A stretch of DNA of 64,000 bases, from positions 7,546,511 through 7,610,510 of the forward strand of contig ML664175.1 in NCBI GenBank assembly GCA_007570785.1, written 5' to 3'. Source of the stretch: Antilocapra americana (lineage: Eukaryota > Chordata > Mammalia > Artiodactyla > Antilocapridae). The translations under genes and the position numbers were made by a program. The notes below the pieces were generated by a model that made no database searches, was not told the DNA's origin, and saw only the letters and a program-made list of their open reading frames with translations. Shown here one piece after another: positions 1 through 11,166 of the stretch; position 1 is the stretch's first letter, and each line of letters starts with the position of its first letter.

Positions 1-345
1 GGGGGTTTTCCCATTTATTCCTCCAGATGGATTTTATAGTTTTTTCATAGATTCTAAATCATCTGTTTATATCAGCATTGCTTTAAACTTATGCATTATT
101 TTGGGAAGGCTTGATACACACTCTTCTATATTTTTACATTTATTTGAGGTTTATTTTTGTTCTCTGTAAATCTTTGTAGGCTTAGAATGTAGATTCTTAT
201 ATATATTGATATGTTTATTTTTATAGGTTTTGCATTTTTATTGCTCCTTTGAATTGGAAATGTTTTCAGTATCCTTTCTGGATTTTGGTAGTATAGAAAA
301 GTTATCAGTGTCTAGATATTTATTTTGTTACTTGTCCTGTTCCTG
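1..345 (-). mobile_element. Possible ancient L1 ORF2 remnant
   Basis: AT-rich sequence whose phrasing resembles the antisense of a mammalian L1 reverse-transcriptase region, for example the stretch around 220-300. No open frame survives. Divergence is high, so the family cannot be named and the call is weak. Confidence 0.3.
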
Positions 346-350
346 AAAAC

Positions 351-378
351 TTTATTATTATTATTATTATTATTATTT
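351..378. repeat. (TTA)n microsatellite
   Basis: About nine uninterrupted TTA units run into a short T-rich stretch. It is a simple repeat and possibly polymorphic. Confidence 0.9.
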
Positions 379-385
379 ATTTTTT

Positions 386-985
386 TTAGTTGGTAGGCTT
401 TTCAGAAGACATCACTTTGTTGCACAGGTCTTAAAATTTTCCACTTGGCTCGGCTTCTGCTGCTGGCATTTTCCTGTTGAGATGTATTCCTTAATGTTTA
501 GTGTTCTCATCACTGGAAAGCTTTATTTATTATATATCCAAACATGTTTCTTTCCTTACATGTCAGGCATTTAATATCAATATTGATTTGAATTAAAATC
601 TGATTTACTGTACTTCTTAGATTTGTGGATTTTGATGTGAAATCTCTAGGAGCCAGGGAGAGAGTTGTGTCTTTTTTATTTCTTTTTCCCACATTGCCAC
701 TCTTCAAGGTCTTAGCTCTGATATTCCCACCCCACTGCCAGGGTATGAGATCTCAGAAAGCCTCTTCTCTGAGCTGTGCAGTTGAGGATACTACCTGAAC
801 AAACAGCTTAAGGATGACAGTGTAGTATCATGAAGTCAAGCACTTAACATGACTTATTTTTACTGTGAACCTCCATAATCTTAAAAATTAGGGGCTTGCA
901 TGAGGGTGAAGGGATGAGTGAAATAAATGAAGGAAATTAAGAGGTACAAATGTTCAGTAACAAAATAAATGTGTCACAGGGATGA
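386..985. other. Unassigned non-coding sequence
   Basis: No recognisable repeat, gene or RNA. Short open frames here show no coding character. Confidence 0.5.
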
Positions 986-992
986 AATTATA

Positions 993-1262
993 GCTGCTGC
1001 TAAGTCACTTTAGTCGTGTCTGCCTCTGTGCGACCCCATAGACGGCAGCCCACCAGGCCCCCCTGTCCCTGGGATTCTCCAGGCAGGAACACTGGAGTGA
1101 GTCGCCATTTCCTTCTCCAATGCATGAAAGTGAAAAGTGAAAGTGAAGTCGCTCAGTCGTGCCCGACTCTTTGTGATCCCATGGACTGCAGCCTACCAGG
1201 CTCCTCTGTCCATGGGATTTTCCAGGCAAGAGTACTGGAGTGGGGTGCCATTGCCTTCTCCA
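993..1262 (-). mobile_element. Bov-A2 SINE (dimeric), antisense
   Basis: Two Bov-A monomers are joined by a linker rich in GAAAGTGAA words. The AGC-repeat tail appears as GCTGCTGCT at 993 and the head ends in CCTTCTCC. Bov-A2 is a ruminant SINE mobilised by BovB. The left monomer ends near 1118 and the second occupies about 1150-1262. Open frames on both strands here are incidental. Confidence 0.93.
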
Positions 1263-1299
1263 GACTTAGTGACGAAACAGCAACAAATGTCTTTGTGTG

Positions 1300-1783
1300 G
1301 TAACAGATGGTAACTAGACTTATCATTGGTGATAATTATGTTATGTAGAGAAATATAGAATCATTGTGTTATGTACCAGGAACTATCATAGTGATGCAGG
1401 TCAATTGTACTTCAAAAAACAAGCCAACAAATATACACACAGATAAAGAGACGAGCTTTGTGGTTACTGGAGGCAGGGAGTCAGGCAGGGAGAATTGGAT
1501 GAAGATGATTGAAAGGTATAAACTTCTGATTATAAATAAGTGCTAGGGATGTAATGTACACATGATTTATTTAATTAATACTGCTGTGTGTTATATAAAA
1601 AGTAATTAAGAGGGTAAATCCTAAGAGTTCTCATCACAAGGAAAATATGTTTTTGTTTCTATATGATATTATGAGTGTTCACTAAACTGATTATGGTAAT
1701 CAAATCATTATGCTGTGCTGTAAACTCATACAGTGTTGTATGTCAATTATATCTCAGTAAGACTGGAAGAAAAAAAAAGAGAA
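1300..1783 (+). mobile_element. L1MA-type LINE 3' end
   Basis: Sense-strand 3' UTR of an older mammalian L1. It reads through the 'CTAAGAGTTCTCATCACAAGG' block at about 1621 and ends in a conserved 'AACTGGAAG' motif followed by poly(A) near 1770-1780. A related 3'-end motif also appears at 1300-1395, suggesting an internal duplication or two adjacent copies. Confidence 0.75.
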
Positions 1784-1960
1784 AGGAATGACATTAATGG
1801 CTGAAAGTAGTTTAAGAATTAATAAACAAAACAATAGGGGCTATATTGGGCTGATCATTAGGGTCACAAAACACCTTCATTCAACAAATACTGACAGAGT
1901 ATCTGCTATAATTTTTAAAAGCAATGATAGTAAATAAACTATCAGTATTTTATAATAACT

Positions 1961-1996
1961 ATATCTGGTACAATCTAAATCTTTACATACATTATT
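1961..1996 (+). repeat. Left target-site duplication of Bov-tA (36 bp)
   Basis: Begins ATATCTGGTACAATC and is repeated with a 1-2 base change directly after the SINE at 2140-2174. Confidence 0.88.
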
Positions 1997-2139
1997 GCTG
2001 GGAAGATTCCCTGGAGTAGGAAATGGCAACCCATTCCAGTAATCTTGCCTGGAGAATCCCATGGACTGAGGAGCCTGGTGGGCTACAGTCCATAAGAATG
2101 CAAAAATTCAGATATGACTGAAGCTACTTAGCACAGGCA
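1997..2139 (+). mobile_element. Bov-tA SINE, 5'-truncated
   Basis: A sense Bov-tA body starts at GGGAAGATTCCCTGG, just after the tRNA-like head, and ends GACTGAAGCTACTTAGCACAG. The tRNA-Glu-derived head with its A and B boxes is missing. It is flanked by 36/35-bp direct repeats, so it is a genuine retrotransposition event. Confidence 0.92.
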
Positions 2140-2174
2140 ATATCTGGTACAATCAAATCTTTACATACATTATT
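2140..2174 (+). repeat. Right target-site duplication of Bov-tA (35 bp)
   Basis: Matches 1961-1996 apart from a 1-2 base indel/substitution, and runs into the MIR-like sequence that was the insertion target. Confidence 0.88.
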
Positions 2175-2290
2175 CCATTTACACTCATGCCAACACTGTT
2201 GGGTAGTGTTATAATTCTTTTAAACTGTCTCGAAGAGGTTTATAGATTTGCTCAAGGAAGTGCATTTAGTGTCTAGTCTCTTAATAATCT
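2155..2290 (+). mobile_element. MIR-like SINE fragment
   Basis: 'ATTCCATTTACACTCATGCCAACA' followed by an 'AGAGGTTTATAGATTTGCTCAAGG' block is the sense MIR core in decayed form. The Bov-tA inserted at its 5' side. Confidence 0.5.
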
Positions 2291-2299
2291 AGAACATTG

Positions 2300-2970
2300 C
2301 TTGTTGCAAGTGATGTGAAAGTTGAAAAGAAGTACTCAACACCTTCAATATTGAGGGAGATGGCCATTTGGTTAATTAATATATAATATGTAAACTGAAG
2401 TATACTGTAAATGGAAATATATACAAGGTGTAATGGGATTATAGGGGACATAGTTACCTATGATGTCATCACAGATTTTTCTTTTAACATGAATTTTGAC
2501 ATTAATTCATTGGAGACCTCACTGGAAAATGATTTTTTTTTAAAAATTTCCAGCTATTTTATGACAAAGATAGGAAAAAGTTCTCTTTGTTTAGAGAGTA
2601 AGTATATGTATCTTTCTCTCAGGGAAGGATGAAATGATCTTGGAAGAACCCTCCTAGCTTCTAAAATTTCAGTTCCCTTTGGTATCCATTCATTTATGCT
2701 CAATGATGCTAGGTTCCTTAGGGTCCTATCCTTATTTGGCATCAATTCTTGATTACCAGTCCTACTCCAACTTAATATCTATGTTTCTATAACTCATCCC
2801 TAAGGCTATTTTTATAAAATACTGCAAATTATGAGTAAAATGTTTCTTAAAAAATGTCAATCTTGGCTGTTTTGACAATACAGTCAAAAACTGTTTCCAA
2901 ACACATAGATGAGTCATTCAAATATGTTTAACATGTTTATTTCTTATTGCATAGATAAAATGACTGAATT
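2300..2970. other. Unassigned non-coding sequence
   Basis: AT-rich, with no repeat family recognised and no coding signal. Confidence 0.5.
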
Positions 2971-3088
2971 AATTTTTCACTTTTCCAGGGCCCTTTAGTT
3001 TCATATCTATTTGTTGATATGGCCAAATAGTTAAGCTAGTTGTGTTTGCTTTGCCTCAGTGTTACTCCTTAAATTGTCCTTTGCTTTT
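2971..3088 (+). repeat. Left copy of a ~118-bp direct repeat flanking L1
   Basis: Begins AATTTTTCACTTTTCCAGGG. It matches 4089-4206 with roughly eight differences including two single-base indels. The pair brackets the L1 exactly, as a target-site duplication would. Confidence 0.85.
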
Positions 3089-3101
3089 TTTTCCCCCTCC
3101 C

Positions 3102-3132
<31 letters not shown>

Positions 3133-4088
3133 TTTACAATATTGTATTGGTTTTGCCATACATTGACATGAATCCGCCATGGGTGTACATGTGTTCCTCA
3201 TCCAGAGGCGCCCTCCCACCTCTCTTCCCATCCTGTTCCTCTGGGTTATCCCGGTGTACCAGCCCCGAGCACCCTGTATCATGCATCGAACCTGGATTGG
3301 CGATTGGTTTCACATATAATAATTTGCATGTTTCAATGCCATTATCCCATATCATCCCACCCTCGCCCTCTCCCACAGAGTCCAAAAGACTGTTCTATAC
3401 ATCTGTGTCTCTTGTGCTGTCTCGCATATAGGGTTATCACTACCATCTTTCTAAATTACATATATATGCGTTAGTATACTGTATTGGTGTTCTTCTTTCT
3501 GGCTTACTTTACTCTGTATAATAGGCTCCAGTTTCGTCTACCTCATTAGAACTGATTCAAATGTATTCTTACTAATGGCTGAGTAATATCCCATTGTGTA
3601 TATGTACCACAGCTTTCTTATCCATTCGTCTGCTGATGGACATCTGGGTTGCTTCCATGTCCTGGATATTATAAACAATGCAGCGATGAACATTGGGGTA
3701 CATGTGTCTCTTTCAATTCTGGTTTCCTCGGTGTGTATGCCTAGCAGTGGGATTGCTGGGTCATATGGCAGTTCTATTTCCAGTTTTTTAGGGAATCTCC
3801 ACACTGTTCTCCATAGTGGCTGTACAAGTTTGCTTTCCCACCAACAGTGTAAGAGGGCTCCCTTTTCTCCAAACCCTCTCCAGCATTTATTGCTTGTAGA
3901 CTTTTGGATGGCAGCCATTCTGACTGGTGTGAAATGGTACCTCATTGTGGTTTTGGTTTGCATTTCTCTGATAATGAGTGATGTTGAGCATCTTTCCATG
4001 TGTTTGTTAGCCATCTATATGTCTTCTTTGGAGAAATGTCTGTTAAGTTCTTTGGCCCACTTTTTGATTGGGTCGTTTATTTTTCTGG
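3089..4088 (-). mobile_element. L1_BT-like LINE, 5'-truncated (1.0 kb)
   Basis: Antisense young ruminant L1. From left to right it has an A-rich tail read as (TTTA)n at 3104-3130, the 3' UTR, and then the C-terminal part of ORF2, readable on the minus strand at 3538-4014. That region encodes a cysteine/histidine zinc-knuckle-like motif, but two of its cysteines are altered (CWRGF... and ...CWWES), so the copy is not functional. The element stops at 4088, where a direct repeat of 2971-3088 begins. Confidence 0.92.
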
Positions 4089-4206
4089 AATTTTTCACTT
4101 TCCCAAGGGCCCTTTGGTTTCATATCTATTTGTCAATATGGCTAAATAGTTAAGCTAGTTGTGTTTGCTTTGCATCAGTGTTACTCTTAAATTGTCCTTT
4201 GCTTTT
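4089..4206 (+). repeat. Right copy of the ~118-bp direct repeat
   Basis: Repeats 2971-3088 immediately after the 5' break of the L1, at roughly 93% identity by eye. Confidence 0.85.
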
Positions 4207-6239
4207 ATGTAAAGGTATAATTTGATGATTAGCAATTAATAAATGAATGGGTCTTAACCTTTGGCAAGCTGGTTATTAATGATGTTCTCATGAAATGAAA
4301 GGCTTAATGAGAACATCTTTTATTTTTAAATGAGTTTTTATTTTAAGATCTTGTTCATATTGGTGGATAATTAGCAAATGCTGTGAATGCTACAATGGTC
4401 TAACTTAGTATGATCTGAGAGTCCTTGCAAAGCTGTATTCAGATTCTTCCTGCTATAATGTAAGTATATTCTAGACACGATGTGACTGCCTCTTGATGCT
4501 ATTGAGTATATGCTCATATTAGTATGACCTTTTTCTGTTCTCAGGAAGGAAAGTAGTCGCATTTTGATAAGTAACACCTTCTGAAAATAAACCAGCCAAG
4601 ATTCATCCTCAAAATGATGTTTTCTTAGTTCAAGGTCCTATGGCAAAAATAGGTAAATAAATTTAAAAGATACACTTAACCACTGTAGAAGTTATGAGAA
4701 TACACCTCTTGGATCTCTGACTGTGAGGAGCCCCAGCTGCTGGACTCTGAGAGCCGTTACTGTGTTTCCACTGAAGCCAGACTTCCCCAGGGCAATGCCT
4801 GAGCAGGCCAGAGATGCAAAGGCAGACCTGCTTGCTGGGTGTTGGGGTGGAGCTCCTCTGACAGGTGATTTTGAAATAAGGATTCTCCAAATTCTTTGCC
4901 AGACTCTCCTAGAACCACATGGCTGTCCAAGACACTTCTACCCAACCTTCCTTCTCTCTTTTTCACCTGGGCTCCAGGTAGGTTCTGCATCTCTGCTTGA
5001 CAGGTCTCTCAGCCTCTTCCATCTTCCTCCTTATTTTTCTTTACAGATGTCAACCTCAATAAATATTTATGCAGCTAATCAATCCCATCTGGACATCTGC
5101 TTCTAGAAGGACCTGATTAGCCCCAAACCTATCAAGCTGAGACAATATTACGAGCTTAGGTTTAAGACAAACTAGAACTCAGGAAGTTGTGCATTTTATA
5201 TCAAGTTTTGAGGCAACTGTATACCTGTATCTTTAAATAAGTTAGACCCATAGAGTGAAACTTTAAAACAACTTTATTTTTGTCTCCTATTGTTCCTTCA
5301 AACTTGTTTGGGGGAACTTTATCTTCCTGACCTCTTATATGAAAACTTTAGTAGATATCATTAACTTTTATGTTATTCTCAGTTAACAAAAAAGTTTTTC
5401 TGAACATTTTAGTTTATCAAACATCTCAGTTCATCAGTTGAAGTGCCCACTCCCGTGTAACAATCAAAAGCTCTCTGAAAGTTTTATTAAAGTACTTCCT
5501 CTCCTTTCGTTTAGGCCTATGGATCTATATCTGAGTTTTGGCAAGTAAACCCTTCATTTCTGGGAGCTTCTCACTCTTGGTCTCTTGATACGGCCAAATA
5601 CAAAACTTTCAGTTATCTGCTTAAATTCTCCTTCCTCTCTGAGAAATCTATCTAGAGAGCTTCAGCACATTTCTGGTGAAGTATTAAACACTTTTTGATG
5701 GCTGTCTCAAATAACATCCTGAACAATGACTTTTTCACAGGTATATCCACACCTACTCCATAGGAAACACTCACATATCCTTTGTTGAGCAAACTCTTGG
5801 CATGCAAGCTGCCCCAGTACTGAAGGCTCACTGAAGTACACCATCCAATTCAACAGATAGACCACCATAATCTTTTCCTTTAGATTTCTGAGGCATCTTG
5901 TCTCTTAAACTCTGGGGGACACAAATCAAACTATCAGTCCCATTTAACACCCTTTTCCAAGACTGAGAGATGAAAAACAGTCTCCTTTATATTTCACATA
6001 GGTTGTGGCATGATGGAGTGTGAAGCAATATTTTCTCCCAAATCCCTCTAAATTCTAATCCTTCCTCTTAACCCCTCCAATCTTTCTCACAAGCTAGAGA
6101 TGGATATTATGCTCATGTCACTAAGCTAGTATTAAGCAAGCTTCTTGCAGTGTTAGGCAACCTTTTCTGGTTTTGTAGTCCTATTTTGGAATATGGCAAT
6201 AGTTGGCACCTATTCAATCGACTGATATTCAAATGATAG
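4207..6239. other. Unassigned non-coding sequence
   Basis: Two kilobases with no recognised repeat and no long open frame. 5440-6100 reads like degraded unique or ancient repeat DNA, and I could not place it. Confidence 0.45.
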
Positions 6240-6395
6240 TACAACAAGTACCAGCAGCATTCTCACCTGGGAGTCTGTAAAAGTACTGACTCTCAGATCC
6301 CAACCCAGAGCTACTGAATCAGAATCTGCCTTTTAACATGTTTCCTAAGTGATCTGTATTCACAGTGACTTTGAGAAGCACTAGCCTAGAGAACG
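6240..6395 (-). mobile_element. MER5A-like hAT-Charlie MITE
   Basis: Contains 'CTCACCTGGGAGTCTG', 'AGAGCTACTGAATCAGAATC' and 'TTTGAGAAGCACTAG' in the order expected for the reverse of MER5A, a non-autonomous hAT DNA transposon. It is about 75% recognisable by eye and the ends are approximate. Confidence 0.65.
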
Positions 6396-6493
6396 CAGCT
6401 GAAACCAGTGAGAAATATCCTATTTTAATATTCTGCCACAACTGTAGTTTCTGTTTATTTAATAAATATATATTGACTATGTTAGGTATAAGA

Positions 6494-6687
6494 GGACTTC
6501 CCAGGTAACTCAGTAGTAAAGAATCTACCTGCCAATGCAGGAGATACAGGTTCAACCTCTGGATTGGGAAGATCCCTTGGAGAAGGAAATGGCAATCCAC
6601 TCCAGTATTTTTGCCTGGAGAATCCCATGGACAGAGGAGCCTAGCAGGCTACAGTCCATAGGGTCACAAAGAGTCAGACACAACTAG
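6494..6687 (+). mobile_element. Bov-tA SINE, near full length
   Basis: The tRNA-Glu-like head (GACTTCCCAGGTAACTCAG ... GGTTCAACCTC) is followed by the Bov-A body (GGGAAGATCCCTTGGAGAAG ... GAGTCAGACACAAC). The B-box-like GGTTCAACC marks the internal pol III promoter relic. Confidence 0.93.
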
Positions 6688-6699
6688 AATGACCAAGCA

Positions 6700-7900
6700 T
6701 GCATGCATGTTGGATTTTAGATGAGGAAAGATTACGTTTTGAATTGAGCCTTGAAAAACACATAGCACTTGGCCATGTATGGTTGAAGAACTGATCCTTT
6801 GATATGGGAAAATTAGAGTATATAAAAGCACATAGGGGCAATTCATAGGCACATGTACAGAGATCAGCTCTATTTCATTGGAAGAGTGTATAAGTGGAGG
6901 TGATCCTGAGAGCCACACTAAAGAAGATATATCAGGGCCTTGAATGCAGAGTCAGAGTTTATATTTCATTTAGAAATGAACTAAAGGATTTCCTCTGGTG
7001 ATAGAACAAATGCTTCTCCTCAGCAACTACAGTTGTGTTAGAGAAATAGCTTGAAACTTTAACAGCTTTTGAATTTAAAATCTGGCTGGGTGAAGTGTAC
7101 ATCTAGAGATGACTGTGCTAGGTTCCATGATCTTTGATACTGCTCATTTGTCTATTTGAAAAAAATAATAATCTGTGATAGACCAAATAACCACAGTCTA
7201 AACTACTCCCAGGAAAATGTTAAAAGGGGGACATGTCAGTGCAGTATTTAGGAACCTGCTTTGGAGAAGTGCTGATTTTCTGCTCTGCTGCCCAGGAAAA
7301 CTTTCCTAGTGATAATATTTACTGTCTCCCAGCATTTCACCCTCATTCTCTCTTCACTGTGGATGAAACCACTTCTCAGGGCCAGTAACATTACAAAAAG
7401 ACAATCAGATATATGCCTCCTAATGGGAGATTTTATCACTACTCATGAGGTAATCTTACCAAATAAATTGTCCCTGAACCTGATCAAGGCTCTAAACCCA
7501 AATACCAATCTACTGAAAATATAGTGGAACAGAGTTCCATGAGAAAACAACACTGCAGGAATAGAATCAGCAAAACCCAGACTGTTGGAAACTATAGCTA
7601 CAGAACAGATTGTTTCCTCATCATCTTTATCTATTAAAAATAAATAAATGCAAGAAGAGAAAGAGGAGGTGGGAGAATCAAAACTAATAGGTTAAGAGAC
7701 AACAAGTCAATCACAATGTATGGACTTAATTTGAATCCTGATTCAAACATAATTTCTTTAAGTTATTGTTAAAATGACTTTTTAATGTTATGATACTTGA
7801 GACAAATGGAAGTTTTTATCTGTTTTGATATTAAAGAAATTGTTATTAAATAAAACATGGATCAAGCTCCACTCTGATACAATGTCCACTCAGTTGCCTG
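6700..7900. other. Unassigned non-coding sequence
   Basis: No repeat family or gene recognised. Open frames at 7248-7524 on both strands overlap each other and show no coding signature. Confidence 0.45.
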
Positions 7901-7904
7901 AGTG

Positions 7905-8070
7905 GTCTTCAGAAATAGTCATATTATGACAATTTCCTGCTTTAAAAATGACATAGACTAAGCGACAGTTCCTTACCATTGCCTAAAATTTAATGTAATC
8001 TATTTCCTGCCTTCCTCTTCAACCTTACCTCATGCTCTTCCAGCCCTAATTCACTCCTCTGGTCTCACAG
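7905..8070 (+). mobile_element. Possible L2 LINE fragment
   Basis: Contains 'CAGTTCCTTACCATTGCCTA' and 'CTTCAACCTTACCTCATGCTC' in the order seen in the common mammalian L2 3' half. It is decayed, and orientation follows the usual reading. Confidence 0.45.
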
Positions 8071-8408
8071 ACAGAGGTATGATGAAACCCTCTGTAAGAG
8101 AGATCTAAAATAAAGGAAGAAAAGACTCTATGTATTTCTCTATGTACATATATGTATGTAAATATATTTTAACTATCTAGAAATATATACAATGAATTAA
8201 TAATTATGTCTATGTTTTTTGGTGGGGGGAGGTTTGGACTGAGAGGAAAACATTTTATCTCCTTTATTGGTAATGCTGAATCTAGTTCTCTACCTACACA
8301 GGAAAAATGCACTCCTGTGCTTCTTCTAACCCTACCACACTTCATGTCTGATCGCCAAGTGTGTGGGGTATTTTTCCACACGTCAAGCAATCCTCTGTGA
8401 TACCTGCT

Positions 8409-8410
<2 letters not shown>

Positions 8411-8447
<37 letters not shown>
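8411..8447. repeat. (GT)18 microsatellite
   Basis: Pure GT/TG dinucleotide tract abutting the 3' tail of the antisense Bov-tA at 8448. It probably grew from the SINE tail, since ruminant SINE tails often seed microsatellites. Confidence 0.95.
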
Positions 8448-8451
<4 letters not shown>

Positions 8452-8662
8452 AGTTCACGTGCTCAGTCGCTCGGTCGAGCCTGACTCTTTGTGATCCCAG
8501 GGACTGCAGCCCGCTAGGCTCCTCTGTCCTTGGGGCTTTCCAGGTAAGAACACTGGTGTGAGTTCCCATTATCTCTTCCAGGGGATCTTCCTGACTCAGG
8601 AATTGAACCTGCATCTCCTGCATTGCAGGAGGATTCTTTACTGCAGAGACACCAGGGAAGCA
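8448..8662 (-). mobile_element. Bov-tA SINE, antisense, near full length
   Basis: Starts at the tail side (CTCAGTCGCTCGGTCGAGCC), runs through the body, then a reversed tRNA-like head (GAATTGAACCTGCATCTCC ... ACACCAGGGAAGC). It is divergent but structurally complete, with the GT microsatellite at its tail. Confidence 0.92.
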
Positions 8663-8679
8663 GGTGTCCCAGGGTTCAA

Positions 8680-9290
8680 TTCAATTCTGACACTGACTAG
8701 ATGGAGCTGGTATCAGATCTCACAAGTGAAGGCTCAGCCCCCACTTCAGACACCAGTTGCAAGTCTCAGGTTGTCAGACAGAACCAAACCCTTTCTTGGG
8801 TTCCATAATTTGCTAGAATGACTCACAGAACTCAGTGAAACCTGTTTCCTGGCTTGTTATAAAGGACGTGAATGAAGAACCAAATGAAGAGGCACGTAGG
8901 GAAAGTTCAGGAGGGTCCTGAGTGTAGCAGTTTCTGTCTTCCTGTCTTGGTGGAGTTGGGCTTTACCACCCTCCTGGCATGTGACTGTGGTCGTCGACCT
9001 GGAGGCTCTCTGAACCCTATATAATTGGGATTTTTATGGCGGCTTCATCACTTAGGCATGATTGATCATAAACTCAATCTCCAGCCTCTTTTCCCTTCCA
9101 AGGGAGGAAAATTCCAAGTTTCTAATCATGGCTTGGTCTTGCTGGTGACCATGCACCATCCTGAAGCTACCCAGGAGCCCACCAAAATCAGCTCATTAGA
9201 ACACAAGATACTTATATCACCGAGGAAATTATGAGTTTTAGGAGCTTTGTGCCAGGAAGCAGGGGCAGAGACCAATTTAAGTGTTTTATA
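8680..9290 (-). mobile_element. Solo LTR, ERVL/class III-like
   Basis: 'TAGAATGACTCACAGAACTC', 'GGCTTGTTATAAAGGA' (antisense of an AATAA-type polyadenylation region) and 'TAGGAGCTTTGTGCCAGGAA' follow the order of an old placental LTR read in antisense. No gag, pol or env sequence accompanies it. I recognise the type but not the subfamily. Confidence 0.6.
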
Positions 9291-9299
9291 TTTTTCCAT

Positions 9300-10360
9300 A
9301 CTACCTTAAAAATAAATTGATGTATCACCTGGAAAATTAAGTCAGATTTAAAAAAAAAGTTTAGTTAACATAGTGTTTCCCTTCTTCAAATGTCCTAAAT
9401 AGAGACAATTAGACCCTTCCATGTTTTCACAGTAGTTTGGTTATATCCCTCTTCTAGCCCTGCATGTATTCTATACATATTAAGGAGGACCCCTAAAATA
9501 TAGTTTACAAAGGTAGTCACATTCCCTAAAGGAGTTCATGCCGTCTGATTGTTATGGTGACCGTTTCTCTTTTAAAACAACACGTTTGCCACATGTACTA
9601 TTTGTTAGTTTGCTTTTTTCCCGCTTTAACCATACATCTCAGAGGTTTTCCTATGATAGAAGATTCTGATCAAATGTGTAAGAAGATGGTTGTTTTCATG
9701 GGGAACTTGGGACAGATCTTTGTAAGAAGATTCTGAAATTCTGACAGATTACTGTGCCTGGGATTGTGTGTAATTTTATGACTTTCAGTCATTTTTTCTG
9801 AATCATGTGTAGTTTTATGAATTTTCAAATATTATTTTCTAAATTCCTTTAACTTGTAAAGGAATCCAGAGCCCAGACCTAATGTACTGTTTTTTAGGAA
9901 GAAAATCTCAGAGACCCTGAAATTCCAGTAACTTACTCTTCTTCATAGCAAATTCTAGTAGACCCAGAGGGAAATATGGCTTCACGTCTATCTGTAATTC
10001 ATCTAATGGTTCATCTGTCTGTTCACCCGATCATCCCTTTTGGTTCACAATGGATTTGAAATGATTAATTTTGTCTAGTAATTAGTCTGCTATTCTAAAA
10101 TGACTGATATGCCATCTCTAAGAGGAATTCATCAAAATAATACTGAGATCATTGTTGGAATAACTTACATGCAAAATGAGTGTTGTGATGGCAACAATAC
10201 TCATCCGTATGTAGGGACACTGGAATTAAAAACAAAAACAGTCTCCTTCCTGTAGAGCTACATTTCATATATGCTAAATTATTATGAAAGTTTCTCTGCC
10301 ATATTGGTTGAAATTGTACTCACTGTTACATAAAACTATAGAATCAAGTATTTTTTAATA
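9300..10360. other. Unassigned non-coding sequence
   Basis: No repeat family or coding signal recognised. Confidence 0.45.
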
Positions 10361-11166
10361 GTTCAGTTCAGTCTCTCAGTCATGTCTGACTATTTTCAAT
10401 CCCATGGACTGCAGCACACTAGGCTTCCCTGTCCATCACCAACTCCTGGAGTTTGCTCAAACTCATGTCCATTTAGTTAGTGATGCCATCCAACCATCTC
10501 ATCCTCTGTCTTCCCCTTCTCTTCCTGCCTTCAGTCTTTCCCAGCATCAGGGTCTTTTCCAATGAGTCGGTTCTTCCCATTAGGTGGCCAAAGTAGTAGA
10601 GCTTCAGCTTCAGCATCCATACTTCCAATGAATATTCAGAACTGATTTCCTTTAGGATGGACTGGTTGGATCTCCTTGCAGTTCAAGGGACTTTCAAGAG
10701 TCTTCTGCTACACCACAGTTCAAAGGCATCAATTCTATGGCACTCGGATTTCTTTATAGTCCAACTTCCACATCCATACATGACTACTGGAAAAACTATA
10801 GCTTTGATTAGACAGACCTTTGTTGGCAAACTAATGTCTCTGCTTTTTAATATGATGTCTAAGTTTCCAATAGCTTTTCTTTCAAGTAGCAAGCATCTTT
10901 TAATTTCATGACTTCAGTCACCATCTGCAGTGATTTTGGAGCCCAAGAAAATAAAATCTGTCACTGTTTCCACTGTTTCCATTGTTTCCCCATCTATTTG
11001 CCAGGAAGTGATGGGACTGGATGCCATGATCTTAATTTTTTGAATGTTGAGTTTTAAGCTAGCTTTTTCCCTCTCTCATTTTTATCAAGAGGCTCTTTAG
11101 TTCCTCTTTGCTTTCTGTCTTAATGGCGATGTCCTCTGCATATCTGATGTCATTGATATATATTTT
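10361..11166 (-). mobile_element. BovB (RTE LINE) 3' portion, antisense
   Basis: Begins with the reversed BovB tail (GTTCAGTTCAGTCTCTCAG) and extends through the C-terminal part of the ORF to 'GCATATCTGATGTCATTGATA', just 3' of the RT catalytic region in element order. The short minus-strand frame at 10683-10892 is a broken piece of the BovB ORF. A 9-bp motif (ACTGTTTCC-like) is triplicated at about 10957-10990. TATTTTT words at both edges may be a short TSD. Confidence 0.93.
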
